Counted from the stretch's first letter, positions 36,185-50,879 are shown. The stretch is DNA of 64,000 nt from Casuarius casuarius (GCA_003342895.1 PTFA01000011.1:3645644-3709643), one strand, 5' to 3'. The notes: a model not told the origin generated them from the sequence alone. Numbers and translations are program-made.

Positions 36185-37036
36185 GGAAGATCACCATAAT
36201 CTTAGTTCAAAGCTGAGACCAAACAGATGAGTTTTTCAGCTCAAAGCTATGAACAGAAGCAAAGATCTGCTGCTGGCTGGGGTGCTTTCAAGCCCTTTTA
36301 GAGTGAATTAAACTAATTTTTTCAAAAAACAAACTAAGAGTGGACAGAAAGTCGGTAAGCTGCATACCATCTTACAGGGAATTCCTTCTACGTCACTATA
36401 ATGCAATTTTGTGCTTTTTTGCTAACTAGTTAGCGTAAAGATTCTACCAAGATTGGGACTGATGAACTCATAAAGACTTTCCTTTTGATATTTTCAGTAC
36501 TGGTGGAAATATGACAAGCGTGAGAAACATTTTGTTTTTAAATAAGTAATTCTAGAGGTGGGCAATAGATTCTGAAGCAGATTTTGAATTATTGACAGCA
36601 GACCACAAATTTCAGACTGTTCAAAGTTGGCCTTTGATCAGCTACAGAGAGAATTTTGTATCATATTCATATTTAGTTTTCTGTTTTTCTACCTTCAGAA
36701 GTACAAACGAGTTGGTTTGGAAGTTTGTCTGAGGTCATCCTATATCCATTCAAATAAAAAGTGCATAAAAAGAAATATTCCAAATTTCTGAGCAGCTTAC
36801 TTTGTTAATCATGTTGTTCTTTGATACATAAGAAGAATTTTAAGACTGCTACCCAAAGAATCCTAAACAAAATGGCAAAATATCTCTCTGTATTTTACAG
36901 AACTTTTAGTCTAAAGCGTGACAGGCTTCAATAGCAACAAAGCAGTGCTGTGAGCAATATTGTAGAATTGCTCCTAATTTTCTTTTAAGGCTGTTGAGAT
37001 GACATTTTGATTTATATATACATGCAGAAACTCACA

Positions 37037-37085
37037 AAACTCACACACACACTGTTATATATATATGCACACACACATATATGTG
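37037..37085. repeat. (CA)n/(TA)n compound microsatellite
   Basis: Short CA blocks alternate with TATATATATA and CATATATGTG. Simple repeat. Confidence 0.75.
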
Positions 37086-39866
37086 CAACGGTTCTAAAAA
37101 GGACAACCCTTCCCTGTTTTGCACTTTACAGAATCACTTTTTTCAGAATCATCTATTAAACAGAATTGGGCAGTGTACTATTTTTGCTAACTGCGGAAAG
37201 TAGAGCATGCCTTTCCTTGTCAGATGGATACTACTTGTGCAGCTCATTTTAACAATATTTTGCTGCTCTCCATAACTGTCTCTTCTATCCATTGGGCACC
37301 ATGGCGCACAGGGAGCCTTTTTTAAATCAGTTCGTGGTCAGGAAAACAAAATGGACAGATTGTGGGGTTTACGTTTCATTTATTTGTTCCTTCCTTTCCT
37401 CAGATCACTTACTTAGCAGATCTGCAAACTAAAGGATTCATAAACTAAAAGTTGTTTACAAGACTATCCAGGAAACTCAAACAAGTAAATATAAACTATT
37501 TTGGATACCCTCTCCACTTCCATATGCCCAGTCTCTAAGCTGTCCTCGCTGAATTTGTGTTACGGCTAGGGAAAAAAAGCTAAAGACTTAATTTCATGTT
37601 TTCTTTCCTTTTTGTCCTTTCTGTTCACAATGATTCATTAATAATTCATGAAAAAACTATGAACTGGCACATTTGCAAATTGAACAAAATGTAGACAACT
37701 GTAGTCTTTCTTTGTAAAGGGCCATTTGTCGAACTCTTGCAGTGCTACCTTCATTTCTCTAATGCTTGTTATAGAGTAAGTGCTTTCTATCTGAAACCTT
37801 CCAAGCCAAATTGCTAATGAGTGAAGTAACAGATTAATGATTGCATTCCTTCTGTTTTTTTTTTCATGTACGCTAGATGGGATCTATATACAAAATGGAG
37901 ACAACTGTCTGAAAATATATTTCTCTTTTATAATTTTATCCTTCTTAAGTAAGGCTATGTGCACAAAAAGCCAAAATGGATAAAAAAATAGGAGGTTCAG
38001 TAGCAGCTTAAAGGGGACCAGAACTTGATTTATGAATAGACATTCATGTAAGGAATGCTTTTGACAGCCATTTTCTGTTATTCACACAAACTTGAATTGT
38101 GATTAGAGCCATGGGTAAACCAGTAAAACAAATAGTGTGTATATATATAAAATCCTTGTTTCCCTAACTGCCTTCAAACTGTAACCAAACCCCCTTTGAA
38201 AAAAGAAAGACTTGCTTGCTCCATTGCAGACAAACATCAAATAACCCCCTCCTCCAACTCATCATATATTTGAATATCTGTATTGTATGTAGAAATGTAA
38301 AATGCATCAGCTACTGTGGCAAGAAAATAAAGTATGTATTTTTAGGGTGGCATGAACAGAAGATACAACTACTTAGGATTATTTCTAAAATGTTTATCAT
38401 GCTAAAGGTGTGCATGCATCTGTGTATATGTGCATGTATACTTTTATGTAAGTTGTTGATTTTCATTGCTCTACTGATATGACTTCAGTCAACAGCTACA
38501 TTAAAGTTTCGTTTGATATTTCTCTTTATCATTAAGAAAACAGTTTATGCTGTTCCAGAGCCCTTGAGAGTTTGAAATTTTACGGACTCTTCTGATTTGC
38601 ACTACTGCAATAATGCAATATTTGGAGACCAGTTCTGAATACTGTTCTGTTAATTAAATTCAGTTCTGCACCTTTAAAAAATACATAGTATTTGTATTTT
38701 AAAATATTACTGTTCAAATCAGATTTCTCTGGAAAGCAAAGGAGATGTGTAAGTCCACGTTGTCATATGCAACTGATTAATAATTTCATATATAACCTAG
38801 ATAAATGTGCATGCAGATGAGAAGCTTAGTTTGCAGTTCTTCAGTCTGTTCACTCAAATGCACAAATCTTGGGAGATGGTGGAAATGTCTAGCCTTATAC
38901 AACTGATATGTCCATCTTTGCAAAAGGTAGATTTACAGATGTGTAGTTCTTTCACTCCTTTGACAATTTAGCTATTAAAAATAGAAGTGAAAAATATCTA
39001 GCTGCTAAACACCTAAGCTCACAAGCACCGGTGTCTACGCAAGTTTTGTTTAAGTGGTAGAAGTCATATTAATTTTTGAACCATATATACTGGAAATATT
39101 TGAATCCCTACAAGTTTTCTAGGAGTATTATACCAACCTTTGGAAGCCTTTTATGTGTTTTGTTCATGGCACTTTGTTATATAGTTGATTTAGTCTTAGA
39201 AATTGGAAATTGGACGATCAACTAGAATAGACAAAAATATACAAAATGAAAGGAAGAAGAACTGAAAAGACTGGGAGTTTTCCATCTCCACATACTTTCT
39301 TTATGTGACAATATGTCAAACACTGTGCTTCTGGCAAACGGGTTTCTAAGTCAGATGAAATGTTCATATTATGGGGCCATTTGTACATGGAATATATAAT
39401 CATAGGGAAATCTTCATCTATATCCTGATTCTTTCTGAAGATAAGAATTTTTTTAGTTTATTGTATTTTTAAGAAAAGGAGAAGCCATAAAGATAACACT
39501 TCACTCTTTGAAAGCTCAGATAATATGAAAGTAAAATATATACCAAATTAGAATTATATGGAAGCTGAGTAGGGAGAAAGGTTGAAGAATTATCAACAAA
39601 CAGTAACACAAACCATAGCAGGACACTCTGAATAGTTCAGGTGGTGGCAGTGTTATCGACACTTGTGGCTTTACAAAAAATCTCACAGTATTCGATTTAC
39701 TTAAACTTGAAGCTGTTATCTTAGTGAAAACCTTAACTGCCATCACAGATAAGCTTTTCCAGTCAAGTTTTCTGGTTTTTAAAGGAAACCTTGAAAATGC
39801 AAACCTGCATGGCTTCAGAAGCAAATGGAACAAAATTCAGCTGCATAACATGTCATCTCTAAATGC

Positions 39867-39908
39867 TTTTTTTTTTTCTTTTTCTTTTCTTTTTTTTTCT
39901 TTTTTTTT
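39867..39908 (+). repeat. T-rich (TTTTTC)n tract
   Basis: Runs of T interrupted by single C bases, about 42 bases long and ending in AAG. It looks like a strong pyrimidine tract before an AG, but no exon follows that I can recognise. Confidence 0.8.
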
Positions 39909-40215
39909 AAGTCAATTGCTAGATTTGCGGGGTGATGGACCAACCCGCTTCAGGATGTTGCAATGTTTGCGGTTGGCAAGCACTGAAAATAGTTTCCCGG
40001 TCAAAAAGTATATCAAATATTTAGAACCAGAGAACACAGAATGAGAAGCTTTCCTAAGTGCTTCAAAATTTGAATCACAAAAACAAATGAACAAATTTTA
40101 TTATTAATAATAAAGTCAGAAACTAAGGGACACAAACACTGTTCTAACGGTATAAGCTGCAATGTCCAGGAAATGTGATGAAATAATACTGATTTGGGTG
40201 ATTTTTTTTTTTCTG

Positions 40216-40293
40216 TTTTAATAAGTGACTTTTTAATAAGTGACTTTTTAATAAGTGACTTTTTAATAAGTGACTTTTTAATAAGTGACTTTT
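40216..40293 (+). repeat. 15-bp minisatellite, about five copies
   Basis: The unit TTTTTAATAAGTGAC is repeated about five times with almost no mismatch, which implies recent expansion. On the minus strand it reads as LLKSH repeats, an artefact of the repeat and not a gene. Confidence 0.9.
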
Positions 40294-43200
40294 GATAGTT
40301 TTAATAGGACAGTGACTACCGAATAAAGCAAAGAACTCTGTGACTACAAAACACATTTTTTCTGGTTGTTTATTCAAATTTTATAATGAATTTGTTCCAG
40401 CTAGGAGCATGGCTGTTTTGTATTCATTTCACTTAGAATATTACTGTTATCCACATGACAAGCAAATCTTAAATAAACAGAGTCAAATAGCTGTATCATA
40501 AATGCTTCCCAAATATTTAATGTATACGTGTGTATTGTCAGTTCAGTCAAATTCCTCATGTTCCGTATCTTTTCACAAAGCAAACTGAAGCTCCAAAGGG
40601 GGAGAAATAGAAAAATGTCTGGCTGCAGTTAGATGGATGAGAGCAAACCCTTGCACTTGCCCAGATCCTGCAAGTGCGTGGAGATTCTTTGTGCAGGTAT
40701 CTGTGTGGGACTAGGGCCCAAAGTGATTTGTTTGTGATTAGACACTTTGCTTAGAAAAAAATTATTTTGTATTATTTAATACAGAAATTAAAAATAAAAA
40801 TTAACATATAATTTGTTATTTCATCAGATCAATTTGAAGCAAGGGGTTTTTTTGCACAGTGTATCAATACCACTTTTTAAATATTTTTGGCAAAACATCA
40901 TTTTGGTGAAAGGGATCAACATCATAGCATTAGATACTGCAAACTCTTAGTCATCAAATGTTGTTTGTTTTGTTATTCAGAAATAACTGAATGGTTTGAA
41001 TGATGACTTTTAAAGGAATAAAGAAGCTGGATTCCTGGGCTAGGATCTTACAGCTCACAACCAATACATCAGAACTTTAAACCTTTGAGAAGAAAAATTT
41101 TGGCTTGTGTATCACGGCATGCATCTAGAGCCATATAACCGCTAAGTACTAGACCAGTTTTCATTAGTATATTGGCAAGTGTTAATGAGAAAAGCCAACA
41201 TCAAAACTTCAGTAGGAAAAGTCATTCTTGTCTCTAGTCACTGTCTGTTGGGATTTACACTGTTGCCCATCCTAGTACTGTCTGTGCCCATCGCGTAAAA
41301 TCGATTGCAATGCAAAAGTCTTACCAGAATTATGTGGTGTAATCTCTGTCTTCGTTTCTCTCTTCATGATGTGAATTTGGCACAGCACCATTGCTTTTGG
41401 CTTTTATGTATGTAGGGTGATTTCAGCAGCACTTTGTACAAACGTGAGAGTGCGTTTATGAGGACTGAAAAGGAGAATAAAGTCTTGTAAGTTTCATAAA
41501 GAAACATATTCCGAAGGAAGGAAGAGAGAATACAGAGAGAGAGAGAAATATAACTGGTATCTTATTTAAAAAGAAAAGTCTACCTAACCTAGAAACAGTT
41601 TGCTTCCTGAGAAGCAAGCAAACAATTCTGTGAATTATTCACTCTGAGTATAGTTTCTCTGTTTATAAAATGTCTTGTAACAGATTAGTTTCTTTTGGTG
41701 ATTTTTAAAGAATGTTATTTCAATTCTATAGATTTCTTCCTAACAACTGCCTACTAATTTTCAGTGTTCAGTTGCTAATTTACATTATTTTATGGTTCAT
41801 TAACTAAAGGTATGTACATGACTGAGTTAGTGTGCACAGGTGAACTCATTCTTCAAGCCTTAGTCATTATAAACTAGAACTTGTTTAGGAAATTTGTACT
41901 TTTTTTAGATTTTTTAAGAGCTGTATGGGAGTGGTGCTCTAAACTATAAAGTAATGTAAGTATGCATCTTTGATTTTTACTTCTTTTGTAATATTTTGTT
42001 ATCATACTTTTCAGGAAATGCAAAAATTCTTGCTATCAATATTGCTTCTAAGCTTAATTGTCTGTTTGGATTTGGAGAGTTACAAATTTGATGCAACCAA
42101 AATAATCCATATGGTTATTAACTGAATTTTGGAGGATTACACTAGCAATAAATTTGACTTTACGCTTGTTCATTACCTGCAATTTTTTTTCTCCTTGGTT
42201 ATATATTACATGCTCTTCATTAGTAATAGGCTTCTGATTCCTTTGACTTCTCTCTGGAAATGTAAGCTTATCGGCATAAATTTTGCCGGGGGTTACCCTG
42301 ATGAATAAAGTACAACAATTAAATCTTTGCATTTGGTGAGCTTAAAGAAAAATGGTGAAAGTAAATGAGAAACCCACCATTTTCAACAACAGTATTTTGA
42401 CTTCCTTTTCTTAAAACTGAGAGACAGTAACGCCCGAGATGCCTAATTTTTAACTTCTTGAAACTATTGATCTTTTAAATGTAAAATGGAGCATATGTAT
42501 GTTATGAGAGTGACCACAACCAATGGACCAGAGAAGACAAGTAGGTTAATCAATCTTGATTTCTAGCCAAAAGTCAAATATCATTGCACTTGCTGTTATT
42601 TTAAAAATGATCATCTAATATATACTGTAATAGTCTTCTGGAATTTAGCTCCTCAGAATAAGCACCTAAAATGAAGATATCCCTAAATCTCAGTAAAATT
42701 ATATTAGATTATGCTTTCAGTAGGAGTTGGTCTCACTTACACTTCCATTTCAGTAGGAAGCTGATGGGAGTTGTGCCTACGCATGCACGCCATACTGTAC
42801 AGGAGCAGAATTCTGCAGTGAACGCTAGACCCGCTGCACAGTGCAGTAACCTGGGCCGTGCTGGCACAGGAACAGATGGGCAGCTGTGGACTGCCAGGGA
42901 GCCAAAAAATGCACTCTCTTGAGAGCATTAGTTCAAACCACTGCATGCAGTCATTTTCTCTTCATCCCTAATTTTGACAGGCGGACTCCACTTTCTGCAT
43001 CAAGCTCAATACAGTTTGCTTACTGAGCATGTGGTTTTCTTTTTCCCTTGCAATTAATATATAGTTTTATTAAGAACAGCACAACTTTCTCTGTCTTCTT
43101 TATATAGAGGTTGTGAGAGAACTCAAAGGAGTAATTTGTTTAAGGCAACTACGTCCCAGTCAATTAGCAATGCTGTGTTAAGTATGGTCTAAAAAAATAT

Positions 43201-43698
43201 TGCCTGTCCCCGAAAGGTTGAAAATAACTACAGATGTTCAAGAGTTTTGTTTTTCTGAAGAGTTTTGCCTAAAATATAATGAGATATTAGAAGTTACACA
43301 TACTGTGTTCAATATTTGACTTTTTTTTGAGGGTGCGCTATGATCACATCTTTGAGCATTTCTCCATGACTCAAGGATTAAAAACATTTTTTTTTTAAAT
43401 GAAAAATGGAGATGCTCATGAAATTACCTCTCTCTAGGAGGAGCACAGCTTTAATTTACCTTGTTTTGAACTCTTTCTTACATTTCAGATGCCTCCAGTA
43501 TTAATGTGAACTAGACAGAACTGGAATTTTCCCTCTCCTGTCTGTTCATGCAGCTAAATTAATCTCTTTTCTTCTAATAACTCAGCTGTTATTTTACTGC
43601 TTGCCTCAAAACCCAGCAGTGCTATAATGCATTTGTTGCTGTTGTTAGGTATGTCTCTCCTGGCTGAGAAGCAGCAGCAGATTTTCAGGCCTGACACA

Positions 43699-43716
43699 AT
43701 ATATATATATTTTTTT
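43699..43716. repeat. Short (AT)n run
   Basis: About six AT units followed by a T run. Simple repeat. Confidence 0.7.
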
Positions 43717-44084
43717 ATAACTCTCTTAAAGAAGTTACAGATATGAACCTTCAGCCCTATCTTACTGTAACATCTTTTCCAAGATGTTTTCATCTGATTT
43801 TATCTTTCTTAGCTGCAAAGAAGTAGCTAACAGGTTTGCCCCTTTTGTTCTTGCTCTTCTTTTTACATCTTGATCCAAATGTCTATTTGTTAGATATGAC
43901 GGCTTTAGTAGTCTGGATATAGGGTTTAAAATAGAGCTGAAAGAGAAGCAATAGTCTCATCCTGTAAAACTTTTCAAAATTTTGTTTCTTTCTTTTTGTT
44001 TTGTACTGGGGTAAACCAAATCCTTCTGAAATACTTTTGTGAAACACTAAACAGAGTCTGTGAGTAATTAGTATTCTGTGTTTG

Positions 44085-44200
44085 GGAAGAGGGAAACCCA
44101 GATTCAGGTCCTTACTCTGCCTGATTCAGACCAGGAGCTTGAGAGGGACTCCCACCTGCTAAGCTATGCAGGAAAGACTATTCCTGGTTTTGATCAAAAA
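44085..44200 (+). repeat. tRNA-derived SINE remnant
   Basis: The segment GGGAAACCCAGATTCAGGTC, CTTACTCTGCCTGATTCAGA, then CTTGAGAGGGACTCCCACCTG follows the layout of an old sauropsid SINE I know from turtle and crocodilian sequences. Borders and family name are uncertain. Confidence 0.45.
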
Positions 44201-44889
44201 TTCTGATGCAAGTCAAGAAATGTTCTGTAATTAATGTGTCATTGGAAATTGTACTGGAACGTGTTTTTGATGAACTAGTATTATTTAGTTAAACCAATAA
44301 AACAAAAATCTCCATGTTAGTTTAGAGATATCTTGTAGAGTCAGTTTAATCCTTTGCAGTCGAGTAATGGAGTACATACAGTTTTGTTCTGGAGAAGATT
44401 TACGACTTTCTTGCCTATTCTGCAGAGCCGTACAATAAGGGTCAGTGCTACACAGTGGAATGTGTAGCTAAGAATTTCCCTACCCACCCTTGCAAAAATT
44501 GTTGCTCTTCTCCAGAAGTGGCTGTATTTCAGCATGACCAGAATCCCTAAGCAAGCTTCTGCGTGTGAGACTGCCTGCAAAATGGGGCATAGAGGTGCTG
44601 CCGTTCTCTTGTGCATAGATACCTGAAAATAACATAAAAGCGAGTATTGATAACATATGCTTAAATATTGATTATCCTGCCACTTCTGAAACCACATTTA
44701 GTTATCCAGGACTGTAAGATTTAGGAGAAGGTTCTAGGCTACCAAATCTTAAGGGTATGTAGGGACCTGAGGGAGGCAGCAAGATGGAATATGATCAACT
44801 AGGCAATCTGAGAAAGCCGAGCACGTACACTGGCCTTTCTTGAAGAGAAGGATTATCTGAAGACAGAAGGGAGGTCAGGGGTTTAAAAA

Positions 44890-44962
44890 GATTTGGGCAA
44901 GTTGCCTCATCTCTAAGTATGTTGTCTATATGCTGTATCTGTAAAAATGGGGATAATATTTA
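44890..44962 (+). repeat. MIR-like SINE core
   Basis: TTTGGGCAAGTTGCCTCATC and, after a short insertion, ATCTGTAAAAATGGGGATAA match the most conserved part of MIR elements. Confidence 0.7.
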
Positions 44963-44989
44963 ATTTACGTCAAACTTTCCTTGTCTAAC

Positions 44990-45272
44990 TAGGGCATGTC
45001 TGTGTTTTAGTAAATGCTGCTTGTGTAAACATACCTAAACTAGCTTTAAATTACCTAGCTGATATAAGGCAGCTCTCTAGTGGTGTCAGCACAGGGTTTA
45101 CTTCAGGCTAACTGCCTGGGCATTTACCCAACTGCTCAGTCAGATTTTTGCAGCCCACACTGAGATCTATGCTGAAGGAAATACCCTGTTATCAGCTAGT
45201 TTAAAACCATTTTAGCTATGTTTTTGTGAGCCTCTGCAGCCTCCATAGTGACTGCAGTGTGTACAAAAGCTT
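44990..45272. mobile_element. Inverted-repeat MITE (non-autonomous DNA transposon), degraded
   Basis: The left part contains AAACATACCTAAACTAGC and the right part contains GCTAGTTTAAAACCATTTTA followed by GCTATGTTT, which are imperfect reverse complements about 140 bases apart. The ends (GGCATGTCTGTG at left, ACTGCAGTGTGTACA at right) also resemble each other in inverted sense. The layout fits a family of small palindromic elements common in turtles and crocodilians, with ends like TGTCTACACTGCAGCTGG. No transposase is present. The copy is old. Confidence 0.6.
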
Positions 45273-48200
45273 TTGGAAAGGAGGTTTCTCATTCTGTGTC
45301 TTTGGACTCAGTGGGGTCTTCATGTCTTTTAAAGCTTTAAGGTCATGCTATAATAAAAACAAAGTATTGTGCAGCCTCTTCTGTAATTAGAATGTATCTT
45401 ATACCCAAGAAAAAGACCGCTAAGTAGCTATATTATATAGCTCTTAGTTGTCCGTTTGCATGTACAGATGATTTTGCAAAGTGGTTTTACTTAAGTCCTC
45501 ATTTAGATTATGTCTTATTCCTAATGCAATGTTTTGCTTTGAGTTTTTTTTTAATATTTTTCTGTTTAACTCTTAATTACCTTGTTTTGCTGTAGTTCTG
45601 AATATTGTTAAAGTATTTTGCGGTGCTTTTTAATTTTATCTGATTAGAAGGTTGCTATTAAGGTACCAAGAAAAATTCATATGAATTGAATGTAAACGTT
45701 TTAATTTGAGAAGTTTGAAGTTCAGGGTCTTGTCTGAGGTACTTGTAGATAAATCACATGTTTCTTATCACCCTCACTGCTTTACAAATTGTTTCTGCCT
45801 CTAGTGAAACAAAGCTATTTTTTAGCTAAAGCAAGAAAATAGAAAAATGGGGTTACAGGTTTTATACTTTCAAGTGTGGTAGATTTATTGTGTAACCTTT
45901 AGAAAGCCACTGGAATGTGTGTAGTCATTCCAGTAAGATAGTGTCCAAACTTAGCCAATATGGGCCACTGCGTTAGGTTTTTTTTAGCTGTAAATTGCCT
46001 ATCAAGCTGTTGATACACAAATAATACTTAAGCTGTTAACACACATGAACCTGAAGAATATACACCATATTAGTTTTTGATTAATCAACAAAGAGATTTA
46101 TTTGCCTATTTCACAATGATGTTTTGGAAATTGAGATATATAAAGTATTTTTTAGATCCACTGGTGTAATATTTTGAACATATAGGAAATGAAAATAGTA
46201 GCCGTGTCTAATTTCCTGCCACTTTCACAGAGACCCTTATTGCTTACAGGTAGCCTTGCTTGCCCTGGGAAAATGGCCAACCTCTTTCCCTCCCTCTCTT
46301 TTAAAAAAACCCTTGCCATTCCAGGTTCAACTGAACTGATGGAAGACGTGAAAAAATAAAAATCTCAGCTGTAGATGTGCTGTTAGTCTTCCTAAAGTGG
46401 AGAGAAAGGAAAAATAATATTCTGTGCAGATTGTGTGTTATTTCACACTTACAAAGCATTTTGAGATCTTTAGATAGTATGCTACAGAAATTATTTATTG
46501 CGCTGTATGCTGCCTACCAAGGAATGCAACACATGCATGCTGTCATTGCTGGTGCAGCTCTTAATGTGATGGTGTTTAACCTGACTGGCGTCTGAGTGCT
46601 GTCGTTCTAGAGGCAGCAGTATTGGGATCGCTAATGTATTTATCTGAACAATTATTCTAGCCACCTTTTGCTCCCATGAGAACACCTATGCTGGGACATG
46701 GTGATTAGAATGGCTACATTTCTCGTTTAAACTAATTAAAGCATATATTATCTTAATGGAAATAGTTCTTCCTATTTCAGTAGGTGTTGAAGTTCAGCTC
46801 TCAGCTGTCTGTCTTCCTATAACTACATGCTTCTTTTCTCATAGATAGCTTCTGGCTAGTGAGGACTTGCCCTATGCATTAACTATTAACCAGGCATCAA
46901 AGCAAGGACTTCCTCTGGGGATTGACTGCAGTTTATTTGCTCAGTGTATGTAGCCTCTTTTGCCTCAGGCACAGAATAGAGCACCTCAGTCTTGAACTCC
47001 TGGGTCTTGGGCTTCTGAGAAATGAACTTGCCTAAGGGAAGCTATACTTCAGCAAAGCTTTTGTTCAGGGTGTTTTGGCTTATACAGGGTAATATCTGTA
47101 ATGTGGCTTGGAAAATGCTCAGTGCATGGCACTTGTCTATTATCTGTGTTGTACGTGAGAGCCAAAGGGGTGTGAGCTTGCCTGAAACCTGCTTGGGATT
47201 TTCTTCCAAAGCTGTCATTCTACTGAGCCTTTCAATCTTGGTGCCTTGAGCTGAAGGAGGATGGGAAAAGCATGAAATATTTTGAAATAGAGCCCTAGAG
47301 GCAAAAGGCAATTTGAATGGAATTTACATACGACTTATCAAAACATAGCCTCTTAGATATCTGTATGTAAGAATACTCACATGCACATATGTACAGAAGG
47401 TTTGAGAAAGGTTACAGTTAGTGTTGAAAATATACTGAGGGGAGAGAGGATGAAATAAAAAACAGCATGGGTTTTAGAACAAATAGCTATAAAATGGTTG
47501 CTGAATTACTTTAGAGGGGGATCAGAAGAAAGATTCAAACCATCTGAATTACAATGTTTTGGAACAGATTTTTCTTGGGGCAAAAGGGGTAAAAACTGAA
47601 TTCTTATTCAGGAGGAGCTTGCTGAGTTTATGGAATAGATTTTATCACATGGCTGTCTGGAGGAGCAAGAGACCGTTTAACTGCCAAGGAGGTCTTCCTC
47701 AGTCCTTTGTTCTTATCTGTGTATTTGGGAGGTATGCAAGAACATACAATGTTGTTACACAAGCACGTTAAAGGCATATTTTATGCTATGTAACTTCATA
47801 GCTGGATACAAATGCAATGCTATTGACATTACACAAGTGTATACATAGAGAGTAATACAAAAATGCATGCATGTGCTTGTAAGCATGCATTACAAACTGA
47901 TCTGTACAAACCTATTAAATTCATATGCGCAATTTGGTGTGTTGGCATGAAAATGTATTTTGATTCCTTTATCAAAGCCATTTTTTAAATGAAGATTTCA
48001 TAAGGAGCAAAGGTGTTCTTTAGTAAGTGTTTGAATAGTGTTACATGTATACATGCTGAATTGCAAAATCTATTGACAACCTTTTGTCTTTTATCTGCTA
48101 AAGAACAGGTTTTTCTGGGAAAGTGAAGTTCTTAAGTGACATACAAACAGTGCATGGTGGGGAGAAGAATATTTTCCCAGCTGGCGCCAGGAATAATGGA

Positions 48201-50737
48201 ACACTACTACTTCAGCTTGAAATTACTATTTTAAAGGCAGTGAGCACGTGCTAGTGCCACTAGAACGTATTCTGTTTCTGTCCTACTTCTTTTCCCCGAC
48301 TGGAGTCCTACCTGGATTCCATATTTATGAGGCAAGAGGTGCTGATATGCTTTCTAGTTATTTACCTTCCCATTAATGAAAAGCACAAGATGATATCAGC
48401 TTCACCTTGAGTTCTTTGCACAGAAGAAGCAGGTGATGAGAAATTTGATCTCATCTAAAGGACATGTCTGACATTTGTTATCATGTTTGTAAAGATCTCT
48501 ATTAAATGCCTTGAAAACCCCCGCAGGAATCAGAAAATCCAGAGAAGTGAACCCCTAAATACCTTTTTGAATCTCATGATATTTGTCTTTGTCTCTGACC
48601 ATGCTACATGTGTACCCCTAGATGTTCTTCTGCACACACGTGCACACGGACACTCCCTTCCCCCTTCCCCTCAAGCATGCACATGTAATGTCTTGCATGT
48701 GTCTGGTGCAAGTCACTCATTCCCAGGTATCTTTCCCAGCTGACCTACTGAAGTTATCCACCAGTCTCTGCTTGAAGTCACCTTTTGAATGAGCAAGACA
48801 AACTTCTCTCCTTTCATGATCCATGTATGTATCAAAGGCTCATCTTTCCTGATTTAACTTCCCAGTATGAAATTGCGATTTCAATATTTATTCTCTCTTC
48901 TAGTTTACAAGTGCCTTATTCACCCTTTCCTAGGAGAAAGTCTTGTAAACCGTATTCATGGTCTTATCTTTCATTCATCTTAGTTATTCACCTGTTATTT
49001 CTAGCTAAAAATCTGAGATCACAGTAACTGACCAATTACCTTATCTATTCCATATGTGCAGTATGGTTTCCACAAGAACTTCTAAGATTAAACTACTTTT
49101 CCAAATACTTTAATGTTTGCATGTATTAGAATGATTTACAGGTCTTATCTAGAGCACAAGAGTTTTTTCTTGGGTAACATGAATATTAATAAAATGTGAT
49201 ATGTTGCTTGATAACAGCCAATTTGTCCTGATCTGTGAACTATAACATTAACATAATTAATGAAAAATAAGATCAGATGTAGTACAATTTTGTAATATAA
49301 CAAATGTCTTTTTTGTGCTTATCCAATTATAGAATTAGATTATTGGAAATTAAGGGCTAGCAAACTTCCTGACTTTAAAATATTGAATTTGTTGAACAAC
49401 AAAAGTCTGCTAAGAATAACACCTTTGATATTATTTTAGAGGAATGTGTAATTTCCCTGTTGAAAGAAAGCTTTGAGAAAGAACAAAATTCTCTCAGTGT
49501 CTCTATATGTTTAGATTTGCTTTATTATCCCTGAAGGGCAGATTGGAAAATGGAAATACAAAGAATTAAAACAGCTTTCCTCAAACCTCAAAGTGGTGGA
49601 AGTAAGAATAGAAGAACTAAATAATTGTTACCGAGGATATAATAATGATTTGACCTTCCTGACTGGGTTTTCTCAGTCAGTTGATATTCATATAATCTAG
49701 TGAAGTACATTCAGTAAAGAGTGTATTTTAGATAAGAGGAATATGTGAAAGTAGGGTTAGGTAAGCAATTCATTTCTTCCTCTAAAGCTGCACCTATCCC
49801 TTCTTGTGATATTTCTGTGTCTGTTCTTCTCATGAAAGTAGGTTATTTTGGTTGGCTTCATGTGTCCCACTCTCTAGAATCTAATGCTGTATTTCAGTGG
49901 CAATTTAATGGTGAAAATAATAAAGGAAAAATAACTAGATAGAACCACTGTTACTTCAGGAAGATTTAAAACTGAGAGCAGAGAAAGGAATAGTACAGAT
50001 CTTTTTACTGGAATTGTGAGATACAAGTTTTTTTTCTTGTGCATTTCTTTCACATACAGGCTCTCTAAACTCTCAACTTTGTGGGAAGAGCTATATTAAT
50101 TGCTGCTAAATATAAAGAAAGGGCTTTCCAGCAGCCTTCTTGCTTTGATTCTTCAAATAATAATAAAGAAGTGAGTATGTGGATCGTATGGGCTCACGAA
50201 GAAAGAGGCCTCTCTGCCCTATTGTTTAGTGTGTGAGATGTTGCCTTCCTACCTGGCACTGTGTGTCAGGAGCTAGTTGTGTGAGTCTTGCACCCAGTGT
50301 GCGAAATCAGTATGGGTTAGCTACACTGGTCTTTTGACCATTATTAGCTTCTCAACAAATATCAGTGTTGCAATATGGATGGAAAATCTCCTAAAAGTCT
50401 CAGTGTAGATGGATTCTCTTATGAAAGAAAACAGAAAGAAGCCGCTTTGCAAAACCAGTCAAGCTATGCTGAAAAATCAGCCTTTTGGTGGTTGCGATTA
50501 CAGTGTGTCTAAACACATTTTGGTCTTGCAGTGTAGACAGGACTGTGAATTGTGTCTTAACCCTGTCCCTGAATTATGTGATAGCCTTTAATTTTCGGTG
50601 GGCTGTAACATGATTTGGGAATGTGGCTTGACACCATCTACACTGCAGAATAAATTGTGTTCCTAGAAGGTTTAGCAATTATCATGCCATGAATATCTTC
50701 TCTTCTCCTCCTCCAAAGTAGGTTCCTTTTTTAAAAT

Positions 50738-50783
50738 TATTGCTGTTGTTGTTGTTGTTGTTATTATTATTATTATTATTTTT
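50738..50783 (+). repeat. (TTG)n(TTA)n microsatellite
   Basis: About five TTG units are followed by about seven TTA units and a T run. Confidence 0.9.
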
Positions 50784-50879
50784 CAATGAATCAATGATTC
50801 ATTTCAGTTTATTCATTTCAGTGAATCACTTGCTACTAATCACGTTACTTTCATTAATCTAATGATTTCTTAGAAATCT

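Noticed and set aside
40144..40377. Minus-strand frame with LLKSH repeats
   Set aside because: It is produced by the 15-bp minisatellite and is not a protein gene.
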